Virus record (IMG/VR): IMGVR_UViG_3300022591_000035
Location: 1-34,969 of that record
Reading direction: 5' to 3' (one strand)
DNA length: 34,969 nt
From: a virus
Of this stretch, positions 23,871 through 31,145 are shown piece after piece. The notes beneath the pieces were generated by a model. That model worked only from the letters and a program-made list of their open reading frames with translations, was not told the origin of the DNA and ran no database searches. The position numbers and the translations under genes are program-made. Each line of letters begins with the position of its first letter. Position 1 is the stretch's first letter.

Positions 23871-25049
23871 TTAGGCGGCAGCCGGGTTGATCAAAGCAGA
23901 GGCGTCGGCTGCTCTGGTGATCATGGAGTAGTTGTTGGTGAAAGCCAACTTGGACCCGGTGTTGATCCAGACGCCGGTGGCTCCAGAAAGTCCCGTGCCG
24001 ATGTAATTGTCGAAGCAGTGCCCGGTCCAGGCCGTGCCGGTGGTGGAGATGCCGGTCGGGATGGTAGTGCTGACGCCGAGGCGCTGGGTGCGATTCCGGG
24101 CCAAGGTGAAGTTGGTGAGGCTGGCGGAGCCGGTGGAAAGGATGATCGGGCCTTCGGTGACGGCCGTGGTCGGGGAGTACATCGTGGAGTCGGCGATGGT
24201 CCAGCGGTCCTGAGCCACAGTCGTCGCAAAGGCGACGGTGGGGGAGACTGTGGAAAGGCTGTACCAAGTGGAGTTCAGGAACTGGAACCCGTCCGACCCG
24301 TTGGCCGTGGAGGTCGGCGTGTAGAGGGACAGGAAGCCGAGGGTGCTGCTCAGGTCGCGGAACTCGCAGTTGTCGAGGGTGAAGTCCGTGGCGTTGGACT
24401 GCATGGAGGCAGAGGCCACCGTGGCGGCTCCGGTGACGCTGTAGGTGCCCGCGCCGTTGGCGGTACCGGAGATCTGAGCGGTGACGACTGTGCCCTGGGT
24501 TACGCCGGTGCCGGTGAGGGTGGCGCCTACGTACAGGCTACCCGTAGGTGCGGTGACGGTCAGGACGTTGGCGGCGACTACGCCGGTAAAGCTGCAGGTC
24601 GCGGCGGTGAAGCACGAGGCGATGCTGAGGAAGTTCCCGAGGAAGAGGCAGTTCTGGAAGGTGATGCCCGCGCCTGCGATGGTGATGGTGGAGGTCGCGG
24701 CAGTGTCCAGCACAAACGTCGGGCGAAAGGGGCCGGAGCCCAGGCCGATGACCGCTACGCCGGAGACCGCGAGGCTAACCGCCGTGGCCGTGGAGATGGT
24801 TTCGCGGTGTCCCGCTCCAATCATGATGATGTCCCCTCGTCCAGGGACGCACTGCGCGACGGCGAAGTTCAGTGTAGCATACGGTTCGAGGAAGGTGCCG
24901 TGCTGGGAATCGCTCCCGTACTTCTGGCGTGGGAGAAGGGTCTGGGAGTTGTCCAGCCAGAACACGATGCCCGGCTGGGCCTGGAGGATGGGGATTCCGC
25001 GAACACGGAAGCCGTGCGAGAACCCCTGCGGGAAATTGGAAGAAGGCAT
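23871..25049 (-). CDS. Beta-helix virion protein with inserted surface domain
   Basis: A 392-aa protein whose centre and end read as parallel beta-helix turns (GVAVIGLGSG, ITFQNCLFLGNF, FTLDNCEFRDL, FQFLNSTWYSL, FTNNYSM), as in pectate-lyase-type phage proteins. The N-terminus has KYGSDSQHGTFLEPYATLNFAVAQC, a pattern often placed before such helices. Residues about 149-216 are a separate Gly/Thr-rich unit (TGVVAANVLTVTAPTG, LTGTGVTQGTVVTAQISG) found repeatedly in phage virion proteins and apparently inserted between helix turns. It directly follows the capsid gene, so capsid decoration or a head fibre is as likely as a tail spike. ATG 25049 has AAGGAG 7 nt upstream. Confidence 0.7.
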   Translation of the reverse strand: MPSSNFPQGFSHGFRVRGIPILQAQPGIVFWLDNSQTLLPRQKYGSDSQHGTFLEPYATLNFAVAQCVPGRGDIIMIGAGHRETISTATAVSLAVSGVAVIGLGSGPFRPTFVLDTAATSTITIAGAGITFQNCLFLGNFLSIASCFTAATCSFTGVVAANVLTVTAPTGSLYVGATLTGTGVTQGTVVTAQISGTANGAGTYSVTGAATVASASMQSNATDFTLDNCEFRDLSSTLGFLSLYTPTSTANGSDGFQFLNSTWYSLSTVSPTVAFATTVAQDRWTIADSTMYSPTTAVTEGPIILSTGSASLTNFTLARNRTQRLGVSTTIPTGISTTGTAWTGHCFDNYIGTGLSGATGVWINTGSKLAFTNNYSMITRAADASALINPAAA

Positions 25050-25067
25050 TTGATACTCCTTAAGGGC

Positions 25068-25089
25068 GCTGCGACCTTATAGCCGCAGC
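25068..25089 (-). other. Hairpin between capsid and beta-helix genes
   Basis: Inverted repeat GCTGCG/CGCAGC (6 bp) with a 10-nt loop in the 68-nt gap after the major capsid gene. There is no T-run, so it is at most a weak terminator or an RNA-processing/stability element that could lower expression after the capsid gene. The remaining bases of the gap hold only the AAGGAG site for the next gene. Confidence 0.35.
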
Positions 25090-25117
25090 ACAAGTTGGGG
25101 GAACACCCGAGGAAAGT

Positions 25118-26038
25118 TTATGGACCGTTGGAGCCGAAGATGGCTCGCGGGTCAGTGCAGCCGAGGGAGAAGCGCATGTAGCTGGCGGCTTTAGCGTTCT
25201 TGGTATCGAAGTCGTTATCCTTGTCGAACTCCGGATGACTTCTCCAAAAGAATTGAAGACCGTTCATGGCGTTGGTTCGGATGAACCAGGCGTGCGGAGC
25301 AGTGAAGTAGTGATTGAGCTTGATACCGCGCGGGAAGGCGTTTGTGGCCTTGAGCACGTTGATGTTGTTGTTGGAGGTGTCGGACTGGAGAATGGACTTG
25401 AGAATCCGGTGGGCGTTGTACCACTCCTGCCGAGGGACGTGCAGAGACTGCGGCATGAAGTTGACGAGCAGCCCACGGTCGGTTGTCACACCCATGATTT
25501 GGATGCAGATATCTTCCAGCGCGGACTCGGACAGGTCGGCGGCGGGGGAGAGGATGTTGCTGTAGGTACCGCCGGTCACGAACGGGTGAGAGGCGCTCAG
25601 CAGTGGCTGCCCGTCAGCGAGGGTGTAGCTGGTATTGAAGGCGCGGTTGTAGAAGGTCGCTGCGAGGTTCTCCACCGTCTGGGTCATAGAGAAGGCGTTG
25701 GCCTTGACCCGGCGAGTGGCGACCTGCTCGTACAAGTTGTCGTCGATCTCCTCTTTGGTGCAGATGTACCCGAGGCCATAGGCGACGTGGATGTAGCGGG
25801 AGACGTAGCCCTGGATCTCCGAGTCGTAGGTGAGAGGAGAACCCTCGCCCTTGACCACGCCGAGGCCGAAGCCGGTGATCTGCACGTCCTCTTCGTACGC
25901 TTGGTGGGAGTCGAGGATGTCGAAGAGGTCGGTGTACTCCGTCGGGTGCTCGTTGAAAATCTGGCCCCAGAGGGAGTGGATGCCAGGCCATAGGGTCTTG
26001 GGATGCGACCCGGTAGTGATGATGCCGCCGATTGCCAT
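25118..26038 (-). CDS. Major capsid protein
   Basis: A 306-aa protein in the expected place after scaffold and decoration genes. Sequence features fit HK97-fold capsid proteins of the Mu gpT-like kind: LWPGIHSLWGQIFNEHPTEY near the start (N-arm), EEIDDNLYEQVATRRVKANA (spine-helix-like), a beta-rich P-domain with NILSPAADLSESALEDICIQ, then LLVNFMPQSLHVPRQEW and KLNHYFTAPHAWFIRTNA, ending in a conserved aromatic/Asp-rich region. ATG 26038 has AAGGA about 7 nt upstream. There is no cleavable N-terminal domain, so the separate scaffold at 27290 presumably guides assembly, with the phage GroES helping folding. Confidence 0.85.
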   Translation of the reverse strand: MAIGGIITTGSHPKTLWPGIHSLWGQIFNEHPTEYTDLFDILDSHQAYEEDVQITGFGLGVVKGEGSPLTYDSEIQGYVSRYIHVAYGLGYICTKEEIDDNLYEQVATRRVKANAFSMTQTVENLAATFYNRAFNTSYTLADGQPLLSASHPFVTGGTYSNILSPAADLSESALEDICIQIMGVTTDRGLLVNFMPQSLHVPRQEWYNAHRILKSILQSDTSNNNINVLKATNAFPRGIKLNHYFTAPHAWFIRTNAMNGLQFFWRSHPEFDKDNDFDTKNAKAASYMRFSLGCTDPRAIFGSNGP

Positions 26039-26054
26039 GATAGGTCCTTATAGG

Positions 26055-26684
26055 TTAGACGCCGAGCGTTCCGCCGCTGAGCTCATGCGCATTGATGGAG
26101 ACCAGGAGGCGCTGTCCGGAGGAGTAGGGGACATTGTCCATGCGCTGCACGCAGCCCATGATGCGGAGGTTCAGGGAGGCGGTGGTCGTCACGCCGACGT
26201 TGTTAAGAGTGGTGCCGGAAAGGTTGCTGCCACTTGCCGCTGCCGCGTACACGAAGTTGGCATTCTTATTCATCGAGGAGGAGGTGAGCGCGGTCCCGCT
26301 GTAGACCTCCTGAATTTCGTAGATGACCGTGGGGTCTTCGCAGACCGCGACGTACCAGTTGGTGCTTTGCGCAGCCGCCGGACGCTTGAGAACAGTAAGG
26401 TCCGAGGGGGAGATAAATGGCCCACCCTGGAGTTGACCGCCGGGCACGACGGCGGAGCCGAGAGCAACGATGACTCCACGTGCGGGGTTGCCGGCTGTAG
26501 CCAAGGTGACTGCGGGAATCCCGTTCGCGTCGGCGCCGGCGTAGGAGGCAACGAAGTCTCCAATCGCGTAGGCATTGGTGTCAGCGGCAAGAATGCAAAA
26601 GGTCCGAGCTTTGCCGTTCCAGGAGGAACCGTCAAAGTGACTGACCGGGGATGCTCCGAAGGGAGCGTTGATGTTGGTGGCCAT
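26055..26684 (-). CDS. 209-aa capsid decoration-like protein
   Basis: Directly upstream of the major capsid gene (16-nt gap), Ala/Gly/Ser/Thr-rich and beta-rich: ILAADTNAYAIGDFVASYAG, ATAGNPARGVIVALGSAVV, WYVAVCEDPTVIYEIQE, then ASLNLRIMGCVQRMDN. The GDFV ... ARGVIVAL ... WYVAVCEDP order is typical of phage head-stabilising or decoration proteins encoded beside the capsid gene. ATG 26684 has AAGGA 7 nt upstream. Assignment rests on pattern and position. Confidence 0.7.
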   Translation of the reverse strand: MATNINAPFGASPVSHFDGSSWNGKARTFCILAADTNAYAIGDFVASYAGADANGIPAVTLATAGNPARGVIVALGSAVVPGGQLQGGPFISPSDLTVLKRPAAAQSTNWYVAVCEDPTVIYEIQEVYSGTALTSSSMNKNANFVYAAAASGSNLSGTTLNNVGVTTTASLNLRIMGCVQRMDNVPYSSGQRLLVSINAHELSGGTLGV

Positions 26685-26701
26685 ACGTTGATCCTTTGTG
26701 G

Positions 26702-26763
26702 TTAGGCCCCAGGCCCAAGGCCCCAGGCCCGATGCCTGAGGCCTGAGGCCCTAGGCCCTGGGT
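26702..26763. repeat. Heptad repeat array R3
   Basis: About nine 7-bp units (GGCCCCA, GGCCCAA, GGCCTGA, GGCCCTA types) filling the gap between the decoration-like gene and the 179-aa gene. The TAG stop of the 179-aa gene (26751-26753, minus) lies inside a CCTAGGG unit. Confidence 0.85.
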
Positions 26764-27290
26764 GTTGGACGAGTGGAGTGAATAGATGACTGTTTCACGT
26801 ACCTGTTGGAGAAGTCCCCTCCCCCCTCTGCCCCGACGGTGCCTCGGTGAATCTGCTGGTCGATGTTGTCAGATATCTTCTGGATCTCCCCCTGATCTTC
26901 CTGGAAGAGCTCCTGCGGGATCTTCATGAGGTAGGCGCGGAGGGGCCGTCCTTCTCCAATGTCCCCTACGACGAGGCTAACCCTGGTCCCCAGGTCCGTG
27001 TTGCCGGTCTCAGTGTTGACCGTGCCGAAGGAGAAGCTGTTCAGAGCCACCTCCGAAGACTCCACGAACTGGTACCCGCCTTGCAGGGCCTGAGCGATAC
27101 GCCCCTGCAGGTCGTTGAACCAGTGGCAGTGGTACCCAGGGATGTCCGGCACGGACATCTTGGTGCGCGGGACTGAAAGGGGAGTTCGTGCCCGCTTCGC
27201 CGTCTGCTCGGCCTTGACCTGCGCGGGGGAGTTCGCCGGGTTGGGTACGTCGCCGGCAGCCGCCGGCTTTACGATAGTATCTGTCTGCAT
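26751..27290 (-). CDS. 179-aa conserved head-region protein
   Basis: Contains SVPDIPGYHCHWFNDLQGRIAQ, ALQGGYQFVESSEV, TGNTDLGTRVSLVVG and LRAYLMKIPQELFQEDQ. This motif order belongs to a conserved phage head-cluster protein with the pattern PGYH-x-HW-x-ND ... GNTDLG, located between scaffold and capsid genes in several podoviruses. No function is established. The C-terminal tail (STRPTPRA) is encoded by heptad repeat DNA, which also supplies the stop codon. ATG 27290 overlaps the scaffold stop (TAATG). Confidence 0.75.
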   Translation of the reverse strand: MQTDTIVKPAAAGDVPNPANSPAQVKAEQTAKRARTPLSVPRTKMSVPDIPGYHCHWFNDLQGRIAQALQGGYQFVESSEVALNSFSFGTVNTETGNTDLGTRVSLVVGDIGEGRPLRAYLMKIPQELFQEDQGEIQKISDNIDQQIHRGTVGAEGGGDFSNRYVKQSSIHSTRPTPRA

Positions 27291-28102
27291 TATTCAGAGC
27301 TTCCAAAGTAGTCTTGAGTGTACTGCCGCTGCCAGTCCTTGAGCGTCGGGTAGGCTTTGGTTCCGACAAGGCGCTTGGCGAAGCGTTCGCACGCCTGCTT
27401 GGCATCAGCGGGAAGATCAGAGTAGGAGTGCCCACCGCCGCGAGACTGCGTAGCCCCTCCGCGCGATCCTTCGACCTTGTCGGAGCGAGCGGGTGTGCCG
27501 AACTTCTCCTCGACTTCTCGCCCCACAGCGTCGAGGAACTCCCTCCCCCGGAGCTCGGGCTGTGTGGCGCGCAGGTACTGTGCCGAGGCGTTGGCGTACA
27601 GGGTCTTCTCCTTGTCCGGCCCGTACCACGACCCGCTGTCCTTTACCCACTGCACGAACACCGGGTCTTTCGCGGGGTCGGCCTGCGGGAGCGGCTCGGG
27701 CTCTTTGAACCTCACCGCCGGCTTGAGGGACTGAATTGCCTCATCAATCTCCACCACGGTGTCGAAGTCCTGTTCAGCCAGCGCGGTCTTCTTGTCTGCC
27801 TTCAGCGAGGCCAGAGCGCGCTCATACTGCCGCTTGGAGTCCTCCTCGTGGTACTGCCGGAACTCCGACATAGCCTCCTGCGCTTGCGTGAGGAGCTGCT
27901 GCGTGCGGGTTACATCCTGCCGGAGGGAGGCAACCTCATTCGTCAGCCTCTCGTTGGTCTTGCGGAGCAGCGGCAGAACAATTTTCCCACGATCGAGGAA
28001 CTCCTGCGCATCGACCCAACGCTCAGGGTTTCCTTTGAAACTGTCCAGAGGCTGCCATCCGATGCGGGCAGCTTCGACTTCGAGAGACAATTCCTCGCTC
28101 AT
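27290..28102 (-). CDS. Head scaffolding protein candidate
   Basis: A 270-aa acidic, helical protein upstream of the capsid gene. Residues about 45-120 form a continuous coiled coil (LLRKTNERLTNEVASLRQDV, QQLLTQAQEAMSEFRQYHEE, DFDTVVEIDEAIQSL). A Pro/Glu/Asp-rich linker follows, and the C-terminal helical segment (DLPADAKQACERFAKRL) could bind the capsid protein. This layout is standard for phage scaffolds. ATG 28102 (MSEELSLEVEAARIGW) is chosen because it overlaps the GroES-like stop (ATGA). A longer frame running to 28252 lies inside that gene. No protease domain is present. Confidence 0.78.
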   Translation of the reverse strand: MSEELSLEVEAARIGWQPLDSFKGNPERWVDAQEFLDRGKIVLPLLRKTNERLTNEVASLRQDVTRTQQLLTQAQEAMSEFRQYHEEDSKRQYERALASLKADKKTALAEQDFDTVVEIDEAIQSLKPAVRFKEPEPLPQADPAKDPVFVQWVKDSGSWYGPDKEKTLYANASAQYLRATQPELRGREFLDAVGREVEEKFGTPARSDKVEGSRGGATQSRGGGHSYSDLPADAKQACERFAKRLVGTKAYPTLKDWQRQYTQDYFGSSE

Positions 28103-28419
28103 GATACTTCTCCCTCGATCCGCAGGAATATATCCCGGTCGTTGACTACGCGGTAGGCTTCTCCGTCGAGGGTGCCCTTGGCCAAGTAACCTGAGTATTT
28201 GCTGTACAGCACCCGATCTCCAACCTTCGCTCGAGGCTCTTGCTCGTCGCACCAGGCCTCAGGCCCTACAGCGACAACTACCGCGCGCTGCTCGGCCAGC
28301 TGCCCGCTCTCCCTGACCTGGTTCGGGATGATCAGTCCCCCCTTGGTCACGGCCTCAGACTCATACGGCTTGACGAGAACTGCCCGGCCCAGAGGGATCA
28401 ATCCGCTTTCGTTAGTCAT
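28099..28419 (-). CDS. groES-like: GroES-like co-chaperonin
   Basis: A 106-aa protein with the Cpn10 order: LIPLGRAVLVKPYESEA, the mobile-loop tripeptide region KGGLIIPNQ (LII at residues 29-31, the GroEL-contacting hydrophobic patch), RAVVVAVGPEAWCD, a roof segment, KVGDRVLYSKYSG, and a C-terminal DRDIFLRIEGEV strand. Phage GroES proteins such as T4 gp31 replace host GroES to fold capsid protein. Here the gene lies between portal and scaffold in the head operon, matching that role. No GroEL gene is in the window, so host GroEL would be the partner. The ATG overlaps the 80-aa gene stop by 8 nt. Confidence 0.88.
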   Translation of the reverse strand: MTNESGLIPLGRAVLVKPYESEAVTKGGLIIPNQVRESGQLAEQRAVVVAVGPEAWCDEQEPRAKVGDRVLYSKYSGYLAKGTLDGEAYRVVNDRDIFLRIEGEVS

Positions 28420-28654
28420 CGCTCAGTTCCTCCTCCAGCCACTCGTAGTCCATGTCGAGGACGAGCTTGAACCCAGCGGTTGTGCCCACGGCTCGCGCGT
28501 TGGCCAGGGCGATTGCTTCACAGCTTTCCCCCTGGCTAAACCCGCCTGACGCCCAGTGCTCATACCCTGCCTGGAGGAGACCCTGCAGGGCCTGCTCCAC
28601 CGCCCGAGTGACCGGGTGCTGCTTCCATTCCTGGAACTCCTGCTTGTTGACCAT
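28412..28654 (-). CDS. 80-aa hypothetical protein overlapping portal 3' end
   Basis: Starts at ATG 28654 inside the last 95 nt of the portal gene in another frame, then continues to overlap the GroES-like start by 8 nt. The product is helical (EFQEWKQHPVTRAVEQALQG, then GESCEAIALANARAVGTTAG) and ends in an acidic tail (YEWLEEELSDD). EW-x-x-HPVT-x-x-x-x-x-x-L is a pattern seen in small phage head-cluster proteins near portal genes. Without this gene there would be an otherwise empty gap of about 140 nt between portal and GroES-like genes. Function unknown. Confidence 0.65.
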   Translation of the reverse strand: MVNKQEFQEWKQHPVTRAVEQALQGLLQAGYEHWASGGFSQGESCEAIALANARAVGTTAGFKLVLDMDYEWLEEELSDD

Positions 28655-30644
28655 CTTTCATCCCCTTCATAGCTAACTCTAAATAGCCTTGGAGTGTTTT
28701 GTCTTGAGACTCCGCAGCTGCGATTTGCGCCTCGAACTCCTTGACGCGTTGGGCGGCTTGGTTTCCACCAGCCTCCGTGAGGGCCTTGGCGGCCTGCGCT
28801 TTGAGCAGGTCGATCTCGGCTTTCTTCTTGTCCTGATCGGACTGAATTTTGATCGCCACTTCGGCGAGATGGGACTTGACTTTGAGCTCCGCAGACTTGG
28901 CCTTGAGCTCCTCCAGCATGACTTTCGGGTTGGGCAGCGGGGGAACCTTGTCCGATCCGGGGAACAGGCGTTCCCAGCCTGGTACCTTCAGGGACTTGAG
29001 CCAGTGGCGTTCCACCGCATCGCGGTCGTAGCCGTTGGTGGCGGCGGCAGAACCCTTGACCATCGTGGCCTGCTGAATCACAGCAGTCTCCGAGGAGAGA
29101 TTCGGGTCGGCGGCGGGGACGATGAGGCTGTCGCTCCCGCGATAGTCGGCCAGGTAGATGGTCTGGAGTTCGCCGGAGCCGAAGGGCTGAAGCGGGTCCA
29201 GGTACCGCGCGTTGAGGATGAAAAGTTTTTTGAACTCACCCTTCATGCAGCGCCATACTCTCTTGAAGGTAGCGTTGTAGATCTTTGAACCTTGCTCCAC
29301 CATCGTGCGGGAGGTCTCCGCCGGAGTGTTCTGTCCGGGGTTCTCTCCGACCATCAAGTCCGTGGAGCCGCTAACCCGGTTGGTGTAGTTGATGAGGAGG
29401 CTGAGCAGAGAAAGCATGACCTGAGAGGGCTCCCGCACAGGGAGGGGCATGATGCTCTTCTGCAGATCCTCCCCAGTGGAGTCCACCCGCATCCACTTGA
29501 GCGGGGAAAAGGAGTACTCCCCTCCACGGAGCTTCACCCCTCGGCCGAGAAAGCCGCCTGAGGTGTTCTGCATAGTCGCGGTGTCGGTGAGCTGGTTGAT
29601 GAGGGTGTTCACTGATTCGTTCAGCGGGCCTAGCAGCACCCCGAAGCCCAGGTCATAGATCCCTCCGTCCGGCGACGGGATGAAGCCGTACTTGGTGAAG
29701 TACTCTATCGAGCGGATGGTGGCGATTCTCCCGCTGATGCGCTCAATGTCCTGCTCCTCGAACCGCGTGACAATGCGGAGGACTGCCCCAGAGGACTCCT
29801 CCACCGTGATGATGTAGGGCTCATCGTACCCGTCCCCGTCGAGATCGAGGGATACGTGCTGCTCCAGCCCACGGAACGGGGTGGTGTAGTCCTCGGAAGG
29901 CGGCGGAGTCATCCCCGAGCGCTGGTCGGACTGACCATGCTCCTCATGGGAGAGCGGCTGCGACCCTGCCGTAAACCATTCCTCGGAGAGCACGTCTTGA
30001 TAAATCCCGCGCACGCACCGTTCGTGGATTTCATTCCGACTGAGCAGAACGACGTGGGTCTTCCGCGGGCACTCCTCCACGGACTTGGCATAGTAGTTGA
30101 GGACCAAATCCTGCGCCAGTACCAACTCACTCACATTGTGCCGGCGGTTGGAGCTGAAGTAACTCTTCTTAAACTGACACCCGACGATCGGCAGGGCGAG
30201 GAGAAGCCGATCATGCCCCTCTTCCCAGCCTTCATCCTGCTCCATGCACTGCCAGGACATATGCGCGGAGATGCGATCCGCCTGAGCCAGCTTCTCCCCT
30301 TCAGGATCTTGTCCGACCACCCTGCACTTCACCACATCGGTCCCCTGGATCAGCGCCGGGTAGGCCCGCGCGTGCCACTGTAGGGCGGCGATCGTAACCA
30401 GCGGGAAGCAGATGTTGGAGCAGCCCGGCCAGGGGAAGGACTTGGCCTTCTGGATCTGCAGGGCCAGGTCCATAGCCGCCTGGGTCCGGGCCTCCCACTT
30501 GGCACGGGAGGACTTATCCGCTTGGTACCCGGTCAGCACCAGATCGCCGATGGTGTGCAGATCTTGCTCGGTGAAGCGGTTGCAGAGATTCGCCGCCTGC
30601 ACGGTCTTGCGGTCGAGGGTGAGGTGGTGCTCTAAGTTCAGCAT
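28560..30644 (-). CDS. Portal protein (P22-type)
   Basis: A 694-aa protein, the DNA-entry/exit ring of the head. Features typical of P22-type portals: an N-terminal helical wing with WEARTQAAMDLALQIQKAKSFPWPG and CFPLVTIAALQWHARAYPAL, KKSYFSSNRRHNVSELVLAQD, HERCVRGIYQDVL, and a central helix LLINYTNRVSGSTDLMVGEN followed by PAETSRTMVEQG. A long C-terminal helix/coiled coil (LKAQAAKALTEAGGNQAAQR) forms the barrel. The end is Gly/Pro-rich. ATG 30644 is chosen because it follows the upstream stop by 2 nt and precedes the conserved region; an in-frame extension to 30722 overlaps the upstream gene. The last 95 nt overlap the next gene. Confidence 0.88.
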   Translation of the reverse strand: MLNLEHHLTLDRKTVQAANLCNRFTEQDLHTIGDLVLTGYQADKSSRAKWEARTQAAMDLALQIQKAKSFPWPGCSNICFPLVTIAALQWHARAYPALIQGTDVVKCRVVGQDPEGEKLAQADRISAHMSWQCMEQDEGWEEGHDRLLLALPIVGCQFKKSYFSSNRRHNVSELVLAQDLVLNYYAKSVEECPRKTHVVLLSRNEIHERCVRGIYQDVLSEEWFTAGSQPLSHEEHGQSDQRSGMTPPPSEDYTTPFRGLEQHVSLDLDGDGYDEPYIITVEESSGAVLRIVTRFEEQDIERISGRIATIRSIEYFTKYGFIPSPDGGIYDLGFGVLLGPLNESVNTLINQLTDTATMQNTSGGFLGRGVKLRGGEYSFSPLKWMRVDSTGEDLQKSIMPLPVREPSQVMLSLLSLLINYTNRVSGSTDLMVGENPGQNTPAETSRTMVEQGSKIYNATFKRVWRCMKGEFKKLFILNARYLDPLQPFGSGELQTIYLADYRGSDSLIVPAADPNLSSETAVIQQATMVKGSAAATNGYDRDAVERHWLKSLKVPGWERLFPGSDKVPPLPNPKVMLEELKAKSAELKVKSHLAEVAIKIQSDQDKKKAEIDLLKAQAAKALTEAGGNQAAQRVKEFEAQIAAAESQDKTLQGYLELAMKGMKDGQQAGVPGMEAAPGHSGGGAGPAGSPPGRV

Positions 30645-30646
30645 GG

Positions 30647-30958
30647 CTAGGAGAGTTCGGGGATGACTGCAAGATAAGCGGAGAGGTACAGAGTCTGCCC
30701 CACGCTGGTGTGAGCAGAGCACAGGATCTCATAGATCACCCCTGCGACCCCGGAGGTGAGGAGCTGTCCCACCTGTGCCCCGCTGATGGCGGCCGAGCCG
30801 GAGAGCATACTCGACGGACTCCCGTCCACGCCGCTGTACACCTGCACCGTGCAGCTAGCCGTCGAGATGGTCTCGGTCGGCGCCAGCCGGGAGGTGAAGT
30901 CGAAGGTGTACGTCTCCGTGGAGGAGGCTAACTTCGGGGAGAATATGACCCTGGACAT
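30647..30958 (-). CDS. 103-aa small virion-like protein upstream of portal
   Basis: Beta-sandwich-like protein with KLASSTETYTFDFTSRLA, ETISTASCTVQVYSGVD, a Gly/Ser-rich turn, VIYEILCSAHTSVGQTLYLS and AYLAVIPEL. This pattern (YTFDF-x-S-x-L-x-x-x-ETI ... VYSG-x-D) is recurrent in small phage proteins encoded near portal and terminase genes and is usually unannotated. ATG 30958 lies against a heptad repeat array. The gene ends 2 nt before the portal ATG. Possibly a minor head or head-tail protein. Confidence 0.72.
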   Translation of the reverse strand: MSRVIFSPKLASSTETYTFDFTSRLAPTETISTASCTVQVYSGVDGSPSSMLSGSAAISGAQVGQLLTSGVAGVIYEILCSAHTSVGQTLYLSAYLAVIPELS

Positions 30959-30981
30959 GGGCCTAGGGCCTAGGGACAGGC
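30957..30981. repeat. Heptad repeat array R4a
   Basis: Three to four units (GGGCCTA, GGGCCTA, GGGACAG) between the 103-aa gene start and the end of the 52-aa peptide gene. The TAG at 30970-30972 (minus) that ends the peptide gene lies in a CCTAGG core. Confidence 0.75.
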
Positions 30982-31128
30982 CAGTTGATACCGCTGCCGG
31001 ACCGGGCAGCTATCCGTCGGGGGCTTCTGTCCCAGGGCCTCAGTCCCCAGGCCTGACGCCTGAGTCCTTGGGCCTTGAGCCTTGGCGTGGGCCTTGTGCC
31101 CCTTCCCCTTGCTTTCCTTTTTCATCAT
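30970..31128 (-). CDS. 52-aa basic peptide with repeat-derived C-terminus
   Basis: ATGATG start at 31128 preceded by AGGAGAG, the best ribosome site in this gap. The product starts MMKKESKGKGHKAHAKAQ, strongly basic, then runs through heptad-repeat-encoded residues (GPRTQASGLGTEALGQK) and ends in DSCPVRQRYQLACP. The stop is formed by a repeat unit. It lies 17 nt after the large terminase gene. A short Lys-rich phage peptide could bind DNA or RNA, but translation itself is unproven. Otherwise this stretch would be a 187-nt gap holding only repeats. Confidence 0.42.
   Translation of the reverse strand: MMKKESKGKGHKAHAKAQGPRTQASGLGTEALGQKPPTDSCPVRQRYQLACP
31031..31099. repeat. Heptad repeat array R4b
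   Basis: About nine degenerate units (CCCAGGGCCTCAG, CCCCAGGCCTGACGCCTGAG, CCTTGGGCCTTGAGCCTTGG) coding the middle of the 52-aa peptide on the minus strand. Confidence 0.75.
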
Positions 31129-31145
31129 GCTCTCCTGTAAAAGTC

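Noticed and set aside
24018-25082. A 354-codon plus-strand frame opposite the beta-helix gene
   Set aside because: Gly/Gly-Asp-rich mirror of Thr/Ala/Val codons on the coding strand; not a real protein.
30958-31140. GC-rich inverted segments in the repeat arrays as transcription terminators
   Set aside because: The CCTAGG units are self-complementary by nature and are not followed by a T-run in either direction of transcription.
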